Source of the DNA: Bacteroidales bacterium | Lineage (GTDB): Bacteria > Bacteroidota > Bacteroidia > Bacteroidales > UBA932 | Direction: 5' to 3' | Assembly: GCA_017615615.1 (NCBI GenBank) | Contig: JAFZZW010000035.1 | Coordinates: forward strand, 1-51,280 | Length of the DNA: 51,280 bases | Part shown: positions 15,420 through 24,844 of the stretch, one piece after another | Numbering within the stretch: the stretch's first letter is position 1 | How the letters are laid out: every line of letters begins with the position of its first letter | Made by a program: the position numbers and the translations under genes | The notes under the pieces: generated by a model | What the model was told of the DNA's origin: nothing | Seen by the model: only the letters and a program-made list of their open reading frames with translations | Databases searched by the model: none

Positions 15420-17414
15420 CTACCTTGGATTCTGGGGGATGCCGGAGGCGTTTATTTCATCCTGGGAGATCAGCATGGCGATCCTGAGGTCTCCGGGCTG
15501 GATGATTTCCCAGGTGTGATAACCGATGTAGCGACGGTCCAGGGCGCGTTTGTTGCGGAATACATCGAAGAATCGGTGGCCCTCGAAGCAGAGCTCCATA
15601 CGGCGCTCATCCAGCACGAGGTCGAGCGTGGTTCCGTAACCGAGGGAGTTTACGTCGCCGCTGGTAAGTTCCGGGATGCCGGCACGGCGGCGGATGGTGT
15701 TGATGTCGTCAAGGGCTTTGCCGTCCTGACCTGTTTTGGCATAAGCCTCTGCACGATTGAGCAGCACCTCGCCCCAGCGGAGGAATACCGGCGAAGTTAC
15801 CATAGGCATGCCGTCCTGGCCGCTGAACTTGGTGTTGTAATAGCGCATGTAGAAACCTGCGTTGTCCGTGCGTCCGATAGCCGCCTTGTAACGTGCGTTG
15901 GCATCCGCCTGGGATTCGGTGTAGTAGACCTGTGCCTCATCATCCCATTTGTTCTTGGTCTTGGGTTCGGCAGGACCGGGACGTACCCATACGCGTTTGA
16001 CGCCGTCGATTTCCATGCCGGGGAAGTGGGTGTCGGAATTCTCAACGTAGTAAACGGTATCGCGTTCGTGGACGATCTTGCGCTTCGCGACATGATCGTA
16101 ATACTGATATACGGGGATATCTTTTTTCCTTTCGTCCTGCCTCGTGCCGATCTGCTCTCCCTGGGACTGGAAGTTCACGGAACCGTCCGCATTGAACTTG
16201 CACCCTATGGCGCTGGATCCGGTGCAGTATTCGCCGGAAGAAACGGCTATGGGGTAAACCACGGTCAGTTTGCCTTTCATGGCTGCAGCCATTTCGTCAT
16301 AGTTCTTCTGAGGCTTGTAGGTCTCGCCCAATTTCTCGACGTCCTTCTTGGCCCTGGGGTCAACCATGCGGAAGTAGGCCTTGAAACGCTTGTCTTCCGG
16401 ATAGCGGCGGAACAGGTCGATGAGATTCTCGCTCCAATAATGCTCGCCCCATCCAATGGTCTTGACATCAGTCAGCTGGGCCTTGATATACATTGAAGCG
16501 ATGGCAGCCTCGCCGTGGTCCACGGCCCACTCGTGAGTGGGTTTGAGATGTACGCACCAGATGGTCTCGGGGTGGTCGTAGGTATGGGTGGGATAGTCGG
16601 CGAAGTCATATCCGGACAGGGATGCGGAAGGATGTTCCATGAGTTCGTCGCACTCCTTGATGCACTCGTCGTTCTTTTCCATATAGAGATAGACGCGGGA
16701 AAGCAGCGCGGTGGCGGCTTGCCATGAGACATATCCCTTGTCGTTGCCCCTTATGAGCTCTCCTTCCTTGTCGCCTTCCATGTATTGTTTGGCGTCGATA
16801 AGGTCCTGAACGATCTGGGTATAGACTTCACCGATGGACGCGCGTGTGGCAGTGAATGAATTGTCCTCCAGGTTGTTGCGGAGAGGAACGCCCATGTTGT
16901 CCGTGCCGTCGACATACGGCATGGCGAAAAGCGTAACCATCTGGAAATGGCAGAGAGCGCGGAAGAACAGGTTCTCACCCATGAGGTGCTTGTTCATGTC
17001 GGTCTCTTCGGCTTTTTTGAGCATCGAGATACTCCTGTTGGCCGTTTCGATGATATTGTAGGCCATCCACCAGGTATAGTAGATGTTCTTGGCCGTGTTG
17101 TCGTCGGTATAACGGTAAGGGTTGATGAACGGGTCTTCGGTAATGCCGGAAACCGTCACGTTGTCTCCGCGAAGCTCGGAAAGTTGGAAATAGTGCCGGA
17201 TATAGTAGTTGCCGCTTTCGCCGCCGCTCTGTCCCTTGTAGGCGATCCTGTCCTGGAAAAGGGTGTAGATACCATTGGTGGTAAGGAGAGGTGCATTGGG
17301 ATCCTTTGCTATATCCTCGGCTGTCAGGGCGTCGGACCTGTAAAAGTCCATGTTGCAGGAGGCCAGCGCCAGGGTGGCAAGTCCGATTAATCCGATTAAA
17401 AATATCTTTTTCAT
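15420..17414 (-). CDS. SusD/RagB-family nutrient-binding lipoprotein
   Basis: 664 aa, long for the family. The lipoprotein signal is MKKIFLIGLIGLATLALASC, followed by NMDFYRSDALT. The TPR-like helical core holds YYTWWMAYNIIETANRSI and FFRALCHFQMVTLFAMPYVDG, and the C-terminal RagB/SusD signature is VFLRWGEVLLNRAEAYAKTG, DDINTIRRRAGIPEL and LVLDERRMELCFEGHRFFDVFRNKRAL. It caps the SusC channel at the outer-membrane surface and binds the incoming oligosaccharide. It starts 14 nt after SusC, as expected for a susCD pair. Confidence 0.95.
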   Translation of the reverse strand: MKKIFLIGLIGLATLALASCNMDFYRSDALTAEDIAKDPNAPLLTTNGIYTLFQDRIAYKGQSGGESGNYYIRHYFQLSELRGDNVTVSGITEDPFINPYRYTDDNTAKNIYYTWWMAYNIIETANRSISMLKKAEETDMNKHLMGENLFFRALCHFQMVTLFAMPYVDGTDNMGVPLRNNLEDNSFTATRASIGEVYTQIVQDLIDAKQYMEGDKEGELIRGNDKGYVSWQAATALLSRVYLYMEKNDECIKECDELMEHPSASLSGYDFADYPTHTYDHPETIWCVHLKPTHEWAVDHGEAAIASMYIKAQLTDVKTIGWGEHYWSENLIDLFRRYPEDKRFKAYFRMVDPRAKKDVEKLGETYKPQKNYDEMAAAMKGKLTVVYPIAVSSGEYCTGSSAIGCKFNADGSVNFQSQGEQIGTRQDERKKDIPVYQYYDHVAKRKIVHERDTVYYVENSDTHFPGMEIDGVKRVWVRPGPAEPKTKNKWDDEAQVYYTESQADANARYKAAIGRTDNAGFYMRYYNTKFSGQDGMPMVTSPVFLRWGEVLLNRAEAYAKTGQDGKALDDINTIRRRAGIPELTSGDVNSLGYGTTLDLVLDERRMELCFEGHRFFDVFRNKRALDRRYIGYHTWEIIQPGDLRIAMLISQDEINASGIPQNPR

Positions 17415-17428
17415 CGTAGCGATCTCAT

Positions 17429-20400
17429 TTAGAATTTGACGTCAATACCCATAACGACGGTCATCGGGATGGGATAGTTCTGGGTGTACATGCCGGCGTG
17501 GTGGTAGGTGTCGGAGTCCAGACGGACCTCGGGATCCATTCCGGAGAAGCGGGACAGGGTGAGCGCATTGTCGGCGGAGACGAAGATGCGGGCGTCTGAC
17601 ATCTTGATTTTCTGGAGGAAAGTCTGCGGGAGGTTGTAAGAGACCGTGATATTTCTCAGACGGAAGAAACTGCCGTCTTCCAGGAATCGGGATGATGTGT
17701 TGGCAGAGCCGTCCTTACGGCCGCTGATTGCCTGAGGGTGGGTTGCATTGTCGCCGGGGTTCTGCCAGCGGTTCCAGCCGAGGCCGTTTTCGATGGACAT
17801 CAGGTTCATGCCGATGAAGGCGCCGTCATGGTCCATCGATTCACGTGTCTTATTGTAAATCTGGTTGCCTACGACAAAGTTGCCGTTGGCGCTGATGGTG
17901 AGGCCTTTCCAGCGGAAAGCGGTGTTGAGGCCGCCGCTGAACCAGGGGGATGCGGAACCGACGATCTGGGGAGTGGCCTTATCCCACTTGTTTACGACCT
18001 CGGTGCTCTTGACTATGGGATTGTTCTTTTTGTCGCGGAGGATATTTCCTTCGGCGTCGGTTTCATAAGTCACTTTCTCCCACTGGGGCTGACCGGTGTC
18101 AGGATTGACTCCCAGCCACTTGGGCATGTACCAGGAATAGACGTCCTGTCCCACGCGGAGAATCTGGTTGACGTCTCCGCGGTTCATCACCATGTCCTGG
18201 CCCTTGGGAAGATCCAGGACGCGGTTCTGGTTGAATCCCATGTTGAAGCCTACGGTCCATGCGAGGTCTTTCTGGCTCAGGATGGCTCCGTCGATTGCGA
18301 GTTCCGCACCCATGTTGCGAACCTTGCCGACATTTTCCATTCTGGCATAGAAACCGGTGGACGGGGGGAGGGGCGCCTGAAGGAGTATCTTCTGGTTGAT
18401 TGTGTGATAGAGGTCAAGGGTAATGTTCCAGTTGTTCAGAAGGGTTGCGTCGATGCCGATGCTGCTCATAAGAGCCTCTTCCCAACCTAACTTGGGATTC
18501 GGAAGCCTGTCAAGGACAAAGGCACCGTCACCGCTGCTGCTGGGAGAGTAGGTTTCCTGGTACTGGAAGTTGGGGATGTTGTCGTTGCCGGTCATACCGA
18601 AACCGCCGCGAAGCTTGAGGAAGGTCAGGGTCTTGTTGCCTTCCAGGAAGTTCTCGCGGGATATGATCCATGCCGCAGAAGCTCCGGGGAACCATCCGCC
18701 ACGGTTTTCGGGACCGAATTTGGAACTCTCGTCATAACGGACGGAAGCAGTGGCGATATACTTGCCCAGATAAGAATACTGAGCCTGGGCCAGCACTGCC
18801 CATGAACGGGACTTGTAATCGTATCCGATGGGGGTTCCGGGAACATTGGCGGTAGACAGTGAACGTTTGTCCTGCATGATGTCGGAACCGGAAGCCTCGA
18901 GGTGGCGGGAATAACCTTCGCCGAATTCCCAGCCGAGCGTACCGTTGACGTCATGGTCTCCGAAAGTGTGATGCAGTTTGGCGAGGTTGGTAGTGCCCCA
19001 TCCGTTGCCTTCGTCATCTATGTTGGAGAAACTTCCTCCGGTGTCTCCTGCCTCATATGTGCGGGGGTCGACATAATTCTCCCAGTATGAATGGGAGGTG
19101 TCGTAGCGGTTCATTGAAACCAGGGTCAGCCAGTCGGTCGCATTCCATACCAGCTGCAGGTCTCCGGTGAGGCTGTCGCCCCAGCCCTTGCCATAGTTGT
19201 ATTGCTCTTCGTAAAGGATGTTGGCGGGGTTCTGTGTCCACCATTTCTCGCCGTTGTCCGGACGGATGTTGCTTCCGTTGAAAACGTACTCGTTGGTGTA
19301 TTGGCCATTTTCATCCATCACATAGGGGATATCCCAGGGCATTGCATAATAGGAATACTCCACCAGACGGTAAGAAGACTCCGTGCGGTCGTGGGACTTG
19401 GCATAGCTCAAACGGAGGGTCATCTGGAGACGGTCCGTAATGGGAGCCGTGATGTTCATGCGCCCGGAAGTCTTGCGGAAACTGGTGTTCACTGCGGTAC
19501 CGAGCTCGTTGTAATGGTCGGCGCTGATGAAGTAGCTAACCTTTCCCGCCTTGCCGGATACGGATGCATAATAGTCCTGCACCACGCCGGTCTTGAAGCA
19601 GTTGCCCAGCCAGTCGAAGTCCTGGTTAAGCAGCGATACCGGATAGTTGGAATCGAAGGACCCAGGGTCGGACATGGATTTGGTGAAGTTGTAAAGTTCT
19701 TCGGAGGTCATGGGGTGGAAACGTCCCATAAGAGCCCTCTTGATACCTCCGTTGGCCTTGAATTCCACTTCCGTCTTGTCCTGGTTGCCGCTCTTGGTGG
19801 TGACGACGATAACGCCTCCGGATGCCGCAGCACCGTAGAGGGCGGTGGCGGAAGCGTCCTTGAGGACGGTGATGGTCTCGATGTCGTTGGGGTTGAAGCT
19901 GCCGCCGGCGACGCCGTCCACAACGTAAAGGGGACCTGCGCCTGCGGTGATGGAGCCTGTACCGCGGATGCGGATGTCGGCCTGCTCGCCGGGACGGCCG
20001 GAGCTGTTCATGACCACGACGCCGGCGACTTTGCCCTGAAGCATGTTGCCTACGTCGTTGGTGGCGACGTCACGGAGTTTTTCACCGCTCATGGAGACCA
20101 CGGAGCTGGAGAGCTCGGCCTTCTTCTGGGTGGTATAACCCAGGACGACGACTTCCTCGAGCTGCTGGGTGTCGGGCTGGAGGGAGACGTTGATCTGGTT
20201 GCGGCCTGCGACTTTCTCCGAGACGGAGATGTAACCGAGGCTGGAGAATGTGAGGGTGGCGTCGTTGCCGGCCTGGATGACGTAATTGCCGTCGTAGTCG
20301 GTGACGGTGCCGCCTCCGGTGGAGATAAGGACGCCGGCGCCGATGACCGGCTCTCCTGTTGCGGCATCAACCACCGTGCCCGAAACGGAATGCGTCTGGG

Positions 20401-20467
20401 CGGACATCGTTACTGAAAGTGCCAGGCTTGCCAGCACTGCCAGGATGCGGATGGGGGATAGTTTCAT
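17429..20467 (-). CDS. SusC/RagA-family TonB-dependent transporter
   Basis: 1012 aa with a signal peptide ending MSAQ. Residues ~26-110 are a carboxypeptidase-regulatory-like domain (HSVSGTVVDAATGEPVIGAG), followed by the plug (SSVVSMSGEKLRDV, IRIRGTGSITAGAGPLYVVDG, LKDASATALYGAAASGGVIVVTTKSG). The remainder is the 22-strand barrel, ending with the aromatic-terminated strand MTVVMGIDVKF. It imports glycan fragments across the outer membrane using TonB energy. No extra N-terminal secretin/STN domain is present, so it is not an obvious partner of an anti-sigma signalling circuit. The gene lies 33 nt after the GatZ-like gene and 14 nt before susD. Confidence 0.96.
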   Translation of the reverse strand: MKLSPIRILAVLASLALSVTMSAQTHSVSGTVVDAATGEPVIGAGVLISTGGGTVTDYDGNYVIQAGNDATLTFSSLGYISVSEKVAGRNQINVSLQPDTQQLEEVVVLGYTTQKKAELSSSVVSMSGEKLRDVATNDVGNMLQGKVAGVVVMNSSGRPGEQADIRIRGTGSITAGAGPLYVVDGVAGGSFNPNDIETITVLKDASATALYGAAASGGVIVVTTKSGNQDKTEVEFKANGGIKRALMGRFHPMTSEELYNFTKSMSDPGSFDSNYPVSLLNQDFDWLGNCFKTGVVQDYYASVSGKAGKVSYFISADHYNELGTAVNTSFRKTSGRMNITAPITDRLQMTLRLSYAKSHDRTESSYRLVEYSYYAMPWDIPYVMDENGQYTNEYVFNGSNIRPDNGEKWWTQNPANILYEEQYNYGKGWGDSLTGDLQLVWNATDWLTLVSMNRYDTSHSYWENYVDPRTYEAGDTGGSFSNIDDEGNGWGTTNLAKLHHTFGDHDVNGTLGWEFGEGYSRHLEASGSDIMQDKRSLSTANVPGTPIGYDYKSRSWAVLAQAQYSYLGKYIATASVRYDESSKFGPENRGGWFPGASAAWIISRENFLEGNKTLTFLKLRGGFGMTGNDNIPNFQYQETYSPSSSGDGAFVLDRLPNPKLGWEEALMSSIGIDATLLNNWNITLDLYHTINQKILLQAPLPPSTGFYARMENVGKVRNMGAELAIDGAILSQKDLAWTVGFNMGFNQNRVLDLPKGQDMVMNRGDVNQILRVGQDVYSWYMPKWLGVNPDTGQPQWEKVTYETDAEGNILRDKKNNPIVKSTEVVNKWDKATPQIVGSASPWFSGGLNTAFRWKGLTISANGNFVVGNQIYNKTRESMDHDGAFIGMNLMSIENGLGWNRWQNPGDNATHPQAISGRKDGSANTSSRFLEDGSFFRLRNITVSYNLPQTFLQKIKMSDARIFVSADNALTLSRFSGMDPEVRLDSDTYHHAGMYTQNYPIPMTVVMGIDVKF

Positions 20468-20500
20468 CTTATCAGTTAATTGGTTATAATTATTGAGTTG

Positions 20501-21727
20501 TTACAGTAGATCGTTGAGGCCTATGAGGTTGAAGGCGCGGAAGTACTTGTCCATGTCGCGCTCTATGCGTCCCAGGACGATGTCTTCCGCGTCGATGCCG
20601 AGGCGGCCGAGGTTGTCGTACAGGAAACCGCGGGCGGCGAGGGTGCGGGGCTGCTGCCAGATGTAGCGGCAGCAGGTGGCGATTATCCAGTCCTGGCGCT
20701 CGGGGGTGAGGTCTGCGAGGTCCTTGCCGAGTTCGTCCTCGTGGAGCCACTTTTCCCAGCGGTGGGAATCGTGGACCTCGGCGAGCAGGGTGGCGCGCAT
20801 TTCCGAGAGGACGGCGACCTTGCCTTCTTTATACAATTTATTTTCGAGTTCCTCGAGTTCGCACAGGGCGCGGTATTCGCTCATGGTGAATTCGGGGCCG
20901 ACGTTTGCTGCGCCCATGCCGCAGAGGGGGTACTCCTCGGGGTTGGCTACATCATCGGTGTAGTGACCTTTGATGTAGCTTCCCAGAGGACGGACTTTCG
21001 CCGTGAGCTTCCTGGCGACCGAGCCGTCGAAGATGGTGGTGTCCAGGTCGGTTCCTACTTTACCGACTATGAAGCACGGCCAGACGTCGGAAAGTCCCGC
21101 ACCAATTAACCCTTTTCGCAATTCGTCAATGAAAGTATCGAATGTCGTTTCGTCTGCCAGACCGCCGTGGACTTCCTCGGTGCCGACTTCGTACGAAATC
21201 TCGGGGAGCCCGCGCTCCTTGCGGAATTTTTCCACATGGGCGATTAGTTCCACCGTACGTGCCGCGACCAGGTGGATGTCGATTATTTGTCCCTTGGGGA
21301 CGTTGATGTCGACCGTGGGGTCGACGTGTATGAGGTCGTATCCTGCGAGTACTGCCGCCTCGAACGATTTCTTGACGCCGTCCATGGCGTCTTTGACGGA
21401 CCATTTCTCGGTGCGCTGCTTGTCCTTGAGCCAGGGGCCGCCGTGGTCTATGGCCACGATGACGGGACCGGTGAAATTGTATCGTTCAACCTCGAATCGG
21501 ACGGTACGGGTGAAGGCCTCCTGGGTCATGCCGGTGTATCCGCCGTCGCAGTCGATCTGGTTGAGGGTGGCTGCGAAGTAGATGGGGGCGTTGTTGCGCT
21601 TTGCGGCGCGGATGGACGCACGGATGACGGTGGGGGAGTTGGGACATGCCGCGAAGATGGTGCGGGGGATGCCGGTCTCCTTCTGGAGTTCGTCGATGCG
21701 GTGAAGAAGCTGTTCGGTCTTTCTCAT
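20501..21727 (-). CDS. GatZ/KbaZ-family tagatose-phosphate protein
   Basis: 408 aa, full length for the D-tagatose-bisphosphate aldolase class II non-catalytic subunit family. Recognisable segments are GIPRTIFAACPNSPTVIRAS, NQIDCDGGYTGMT, VIVAIDHGGPW, LIHVDPTVDIN, ISYEVGTEEVHGGLAD, FIVGKVGTDLDT and CGMGAANVGPEFTMSEY. In E. coli the family supports KbaY/GatY aldolases; some homologues are hexose-phosphate 4-epimerases that convert tagatose-6-P to fructose-6-P. No catalytic GatY/KbaY is in the window, so the epimerase alternative deserves weight. It starts 7 nt after the SIS-domain gene. Confidence 0.82.
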   Translation of the reverse strand: MRKTEQLLHRIDELQKETGIPRTIFAACPNSPTVIRASIRAAKRNNAPIYFAATLNQIDCDGGYTGMTQEAFTRTVRFEVERYNFTGPVIVAIDHGGPWLKDKQRTEKWSVKDAMDGVKKSFEAAVLAGYDLIHVDPTVDINVPKGQIIDIHLVAARTVELIAHVEKFRKERGLPEISYEVGTEEVHGGLADETTFDTFIDELRKGLIGAGLSDVWPCFIVGKVGTDLDTTIFDGSVARKLTAKVRPLGSYIKGHYTDDVANPEEYPLCGMGAANVGPEFTMSEYRALCELEELENKLYKEGKVAVLSEMRATLLAEVHDSHRWEKWLHEDELGKDLADLTPERQDWIIATCCRYIWQQPRTLAARGFLYDNLGRLGIDAEDIVLGRIERDMDKYFRAFNLIGLNDLL

Positions 21728-21734
21728 AATAAAC

Positions 21735-22856
21735 TTAAATGTATAATTTCACGCCTTCCACAACGCGGGAGATGTTGCCGGATACGGAAGGAGAGTCGGG
21801 GTTGAGCCCGTATGCAATCGATTTGAAAAGTCCCAGCATCTGGGCGACGAATACGTATGCGACGCCTCCGTAATAGCCGGGGAAGCCCTCCGGGAGGCCT
21901 GTTTCGACGCAAAGGTCCCAGTATGAGGAATCCAGGCTTTCCGGAGCCTTGCGGCATACGAGGATGTAGCCTTTGGCTCCGCAGCCGCCCTTGATCTGGC
22001 GGATGAGATCCAGCTCGTAGGGCTGGACGCGGCTTTCCGGAGACAAAAGATAAATAAGGAGGGCCTTGGAATTGACGAGGGCCTTGGGTCCGTGGCGGAA
22101 GCCGAGGAACGTGTCGTGCGCGCACATGATCTGGCCGTCAGTCAGTTCCTGGAGCTTGAGGCTGGACTCTTCGGCGACTCCGCGAAGGGTGCCGGAACCG
22201 AGGAAGACGGCGCGGGAGATGTCCATGGAGGCCATCTTGCGGATGTCGTCCTCGTAACGGTCCATTGCCTTGCGGACGCATTCGGAGAGGATGTCGATGG
22301 ATTCTTCCTGGTTCTCTATGTTGTGGATGTTGGCAATCAGGGAGCAGACCAGATACATGGTGGAGTAGCTGCTGGTCATGGCGAGGGAGAGGTCATTTGT
22401 CTCCGGGGGAAGGAGGACGGTAAGGATATTGTCTCCCTTCATGCGGGCCAGCTCGCCGTTTTCGTTGCAGGTGATGAATATGTGCGCTACGCTGCCGGCA
22501 TACTTCTCGACGGTCTTCACTGCGCCTACGCTCTCGGGGCTGTTGCCGGAGCGGGCGAAAGAGATGAGGAGCACCTTGCTGGTGGGGTCGAAATAATGGT
22601 CCGGATAAGTGATGATATCCGTGGTGGCGAGAGCGTGGGCGCCTTTGAAACGGGTCTTGTGAAGGGCGGGCTCAAGGGCGTCGCCGATGTATGCGGAGGT
22701 GCCGGCACCGGCGAGAACGATCTCGTATCCCTCTGCCAAATATTTGTCAACGAATGATTTGATTTCTTCTTTACGCGACAGGACAATCTTGTAAGCCTCC
22801 TTCCAGACACGGGGCTGCTGGCGGATTTCCTTGTAAGTATGATAATTGAGCGCCAT
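21735..22856 (-). CDS. agaS: AgaS-type SIS-domain galactosamine-6-phosphate deaminase/isomerase
   Basis: 373 aa with tandem SIS domains. The first holds VLAGAGTSAYIGDAL and the sugar-phosphate-binding LISFARSGNSPESVGA; the second holds AVFLGSGTLRGVAEESSLKLQELTDGQIMCAHDTFLGFRHGPKAL, a segment strongly conserved in AgaS. AgaS converts galactosamine-6-P to tagatose-6-P with release of ammonia in the GalNAc pathway. It is the first gene of the long operon (22856 to 9659). A candidate repressor operator overlaps its promoter. The GatZ-like gene follows after 7 nt. The assignment is firm at family level; the substrate follows from the family and the two nearby N-acetylgalactosaminidase-type enzymes. 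Confidence 0.88.
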   Translation of the reverse strand: MALNYHTYKEIRQQPRVWKEAYKIVLSRKEEIKSFVDKYLAEGYEIVLAGAGTSAYIGDALEPALHKTRFKGAHALATTDIITYPDHYFDPTSKVLLISFARSGNSPESVGAVKTVEKYAGSVAHIFITCNENGELARMKGDNILTVLLPPETNDLSLAMTSSYSTMYLVCSLIANIHNIENQEESIDILSECVRKAMDRYEDDIRKMASMDISRAVFLGSGTLRGVAEESSLKLQELTDGQIMCAHDTFLGFRHGPKALVNSKALLIYLLSPESRVQPYELDLIRQIKGGCGAKGYILVCRKAPESLDSSYWDLCVETGLPEGFPGYYGGVAYVFVAQMLGLFKSIAYGLNPDSPSVSGNISRVVEGVKLYI

Positions 22857-22882
22857 AAATTAGTGTTTGATGGTTAACCCTG

Positions 22883-22923
22883 CAAAAATAGTCAAATTAA
22901 TCAAAAGCGTTTCGATTTGAAAC
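22883..22923 (-). promoter_or_regulatory. agaS promoter with candidate repressor operator
   Basis: On the minus strand a TATTTTTG -7 box (22883-22890) precedes agaS. The inverted repeat GTTTCGATTTGAAAC (22909-22923, plus strand; GTTTC/GAAAC arms, 5-nt spacer) falls at the -33 position. A near copy, TTTCAAATCCGAAAC, lies at 23817-23831 before the divergent kinase gene. The shared site suggests control by the adjacent DeoR-type regulator. Confidence 0.5.
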
Positions 22924-22930
22924 CCGGATT

Positions 22931-22952
22931 CCGCTGAAAACGTTTTGAGCGG
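22931..22952. promoter_or_regulatory. 22-nt inverted repeat CCGCT-n-AAAACGTTTT-n-AGCGG
   Basis: An almost perfect 22-nt palindrome 9 nt downstream of the regulator stop and about 75 nt upstream of agaS. Only one symmetrical base pair mismatches. It could be a second operator or a terminator stem for the regulator gene; there is no T-run directly after it on the minus strand, which favours a protein-binding site. Confidence 0.45.
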
Positions 22953-22961
22953 TTTCAGATG

Positions 22962-23753
22962 TCAGACGTTGACCGTTTCTACGTTGATGTTCATCGCCTT
23001 GAGCTGGTTGTGTATCGCGGCCGGCAGGTTGCTGTCGGTGATTACGGTGTTGATTTTGTCCGGCATGGAGATGAACGCCAGGGCTCTCTTGTTTACCTTG
23101 GAGGAATCGAACACGGCGATGACCTCCCTGGCGCGGGAAATCATCACCTGGTTGGTGCTTGCCTCTTCCACGCTGGGTGTCGAAAGGCCGGAGTCCACGC
23201 TGAAGCTGTCGACTCCGAGGAACAGCTTGTCGCAGTAGAAGAGCTTGAGGTTGGATTCGGCGAGGGAACCTACGGTCGACATGCTTGTTTCGCGGACGTT
23301 GCCTCCCATCAGCAACACCTTGAACCTCTTGTACTTGATGGCCTCCATCATGGCATTGACGGAGTTGGTTATTATGGTGAGGTCGTTGAATGCCCCGAGG
23401 TTCTTGACGACTTCCAGCGCGGTGGTGCCGGAATCGACCATTATGGTGTCGCCGTCTTTGATGTGGGCCGCTGCGGCGCGGCCGATGGCCTCCTTCTCAC
23501 GGGAATTGACGAGGCGCTTGTAACTGATGTTGCGCTCTTCCGGCACGGCTTCCGAGAATGAAGCCCCGAGAATGGCCCCGCCGTGTACGCGTATGAGGAG
23601 TTTGCGTTCTTTGAGGATTCGCAAGTCTTTGCGGATCGTTACTTCCGAAACTCCGAATTGCCTGCTGAGCTGGGTTACGGTTACCGATGAATCTTCGCGA
23701 AGTCTCTGAAGGATGGCCGAACGGCGGCCCTGGGCCGTATCGTAAACTGTCAT
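22962..23753 (-). CDS. DeoR-family transcriptional regulator of GalNAc use
   Basis: 263 aa from the start at 23753; the frame remains open further upstream, but that part crosses the promoter. The N-terminal winged helix reads RRSAILQRLREDSSVTVTQLSRQFGVSEVTIRKDLRILKERKLLIRVHGGAIL, classic DeoR. The C-terminal DeoRC sugar-phosphate sensor has DGDTIMVDSGTTALEVVKNL, IITNSVNAM, LMGGNVRETSMSTVG and FLGVDSFSVDSGLSTPS. AgaR-type members respond to sugar phosphates such as tagatose-6-P. It sits between the two divergent GalNAc operons and probably represses both. Confidence 0.88.
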   Translation of the reverse strand: MTVYDTAQGRRSAILQRLREDSSVTVTQLSRQFGVSEVTIRKDLRILKERKLLIRVHGGAILGASFSEAVPEERNISYKRLVNSREKEAIGRAAAAHIKDGDTIMVDSGTTALEVVKNLGAFNDLTIITNSVNAMMEAIKYKRFKVLLMGGNVRETSMSTVGSLAESNLKLFYCDKLFLGVDSFSVDSGLSTPSVEEASTNQVMISRAREVIAVFDSSKVNKRALAFISMPDKINTVITDSNLPAAIHNQLKAMNINVETVNV

Positions 23754-23769
23754 GTGGTTATCTTTTTTG

Positions 23770-23807
23770 CAAATATAACAAAAAATCCATATGAAACAAA
23801 ACGAAAT
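23770..23807 (-). promoter_or_regulatory. Promoter and operator-like repeats of the DeoR-type gene
   Basis: On the minus strand TTTG, a 19-nt spacer and TATATTTG (23770-23777) match the Bacteroidales consensus well. The -33 part overlaps TTTCGTTTTGTTTC (23794-23807), reminiscent of the TTTCRTTT-type repeats bound by AgaR/DeoR proteins, which suggests autoregulation. Confidence 0.6.
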
Positions 23808-23816
23808 GATTTTTTC

Positions 23817-23867
23817 TTTCAAATCCGAAACACGCCTGTCGCGTAAGTGACTAAAATATTATATTTG
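23817..23867 (+). promoter_or_regulatory. pfkB-operon promoter with candidate operator
   Basis: TATATTTG at 23860-23867 is a -7 box 20 nt before the kinase ATG. TTTCAAATCCGAAAC at 23817-23831 resembles the inverted repeat in the agaS promoter, with one extra base in the spacer. Confidence 0.5.
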
Positions 23868-23887
23868 CAAAGAAACCACAGATACCA

Positions 23888-24841
23888 ATGAAACAGTACG
23901 ACATCGCAGCGATAGGCGAACTCAATGTGGACATTATCCTGAACGGCATTGAGTCCGAGCCGGAAATCGGCAAAGAAAAATTCGCCAGGGAGATGACCGT
24001 CACCCTGGGCAGTTCCACGGCAATATTCGCGGCCAACGCCGCATCCCTCGGCAGCAGGGTCTGCTTCGTGGGCATGATAGGCCGGGATTCCTTCGGCTCC
24101 CTCGTGCGCAGTTCCCTCGAGGCCCGCGGCGTAGACACCCGTTATCTCGTAGAGGGAGACACCCCCACCGGGGCCACCGTCTGCATGAGTTACGGCGAAG
24201 ACCGCGCCAACCTCACCTATCAGGGCTCCATGGACGTCATGGGCTTCGACGATATCGACCTTTCCGTCTTCGACAACACCTCCCACATCCACCTCAGCTC
24301 GCTGTTCATGCAGTCCGGGCTCCTGCGGGATATCCACAAGATCCTGGACCTCGCCGCAGCCAAGGGCGTAACCGTCTCGCTCGATACCCAGTGGGACCCG
24401 ATGGAGAAGTGGGCCCTCGACTACAAGACCGTCCTTCCCAAGGTGACGGTCTTCATGCCCAACGAGAAGGAGCTCCAGGCCCTTACCGGCGCCCCCGACC
24501 TCGAAAGCGCCATAGCCGCCGTCCAGCCTTATCTCGGCGGAGCCATGCTTCTCAAATGCGGTTCCTCCGGCTCCATCCTGATCCGCAAGGACGGCACCCG
24601 CACCGTTCTTCCCGCGTTCCTCAACCGGGACGTGGTCGACGCTATCGGTGCAGGCGACAGCTGCAACGCCGGCTTCGTGAGCGCCTTCGTCAAGGGCCTT
24701 CCGCTCGAGGAGTGCCAGCGTACCGGCAACCTCACGGGGGCTGTCAATACTACCGCAGCCGGCGGCACTGGGGCATTCACTTCGCTCGAGGCCGTCCGCA
24801 AGGTTTGCCGCGAGCGTTTCGGCTACGAAATCAAGCTTTAG
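23888..24841 (+). CDS. PfkB-family sugar kinase
   Basis: 317 aa, typical for PfkB/ribokinase enzymes. Features in order: IAAIGELNVDIIL at the N terminus, the glycine-rich GSSTAIFAANAASLGSRVCFVGMIGRDSFG, lid residues, MPNEKELQALTG, LLKCGSSGSIL and the catalytic anion-hole/base signature VVDAIGAGDSCNAGFVSAFVKG. In this pathway a PfkB protein could phosphorylate tagatose-6-P to the bisphosphate, or GalNAc itself; sequence does not decide. It opens the plus-strand operon, ends 3 nt before the GH36-like gene and uses TAG as its stop, so TAG is an ordinary stop codon here. Confidence 0.87.
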   Translation: MKQYDIAAIGELNVDIILNGIESEPEIGKEKFAREMTVTLGSSTAIFAANAASLGSRVCFVGMIGRDSFGSLVRSSLEARGVDTRYLVEGDTPTGATVCMSYGEDRANLTYQGSMDVMGFDDIDLSVFDNTSHIHLSSLFMQSGLLRDIHKILDLAAAKGVTVSLDTQWDPMEKWALDYKTVLPKVTVFMPNEKELQALTGAPDLESAIAAVQPYLGGAMLLKCGSSGSILIRKDGTRTVLPAFLNRDVVDAIGAGDSCNAGFVSAFVKGLPLEECQRTGNLTGAVNTTAAGGTGAFTSLEAVRKVCRERFGYEIKL

Positions 24842-24844
24842 CAG

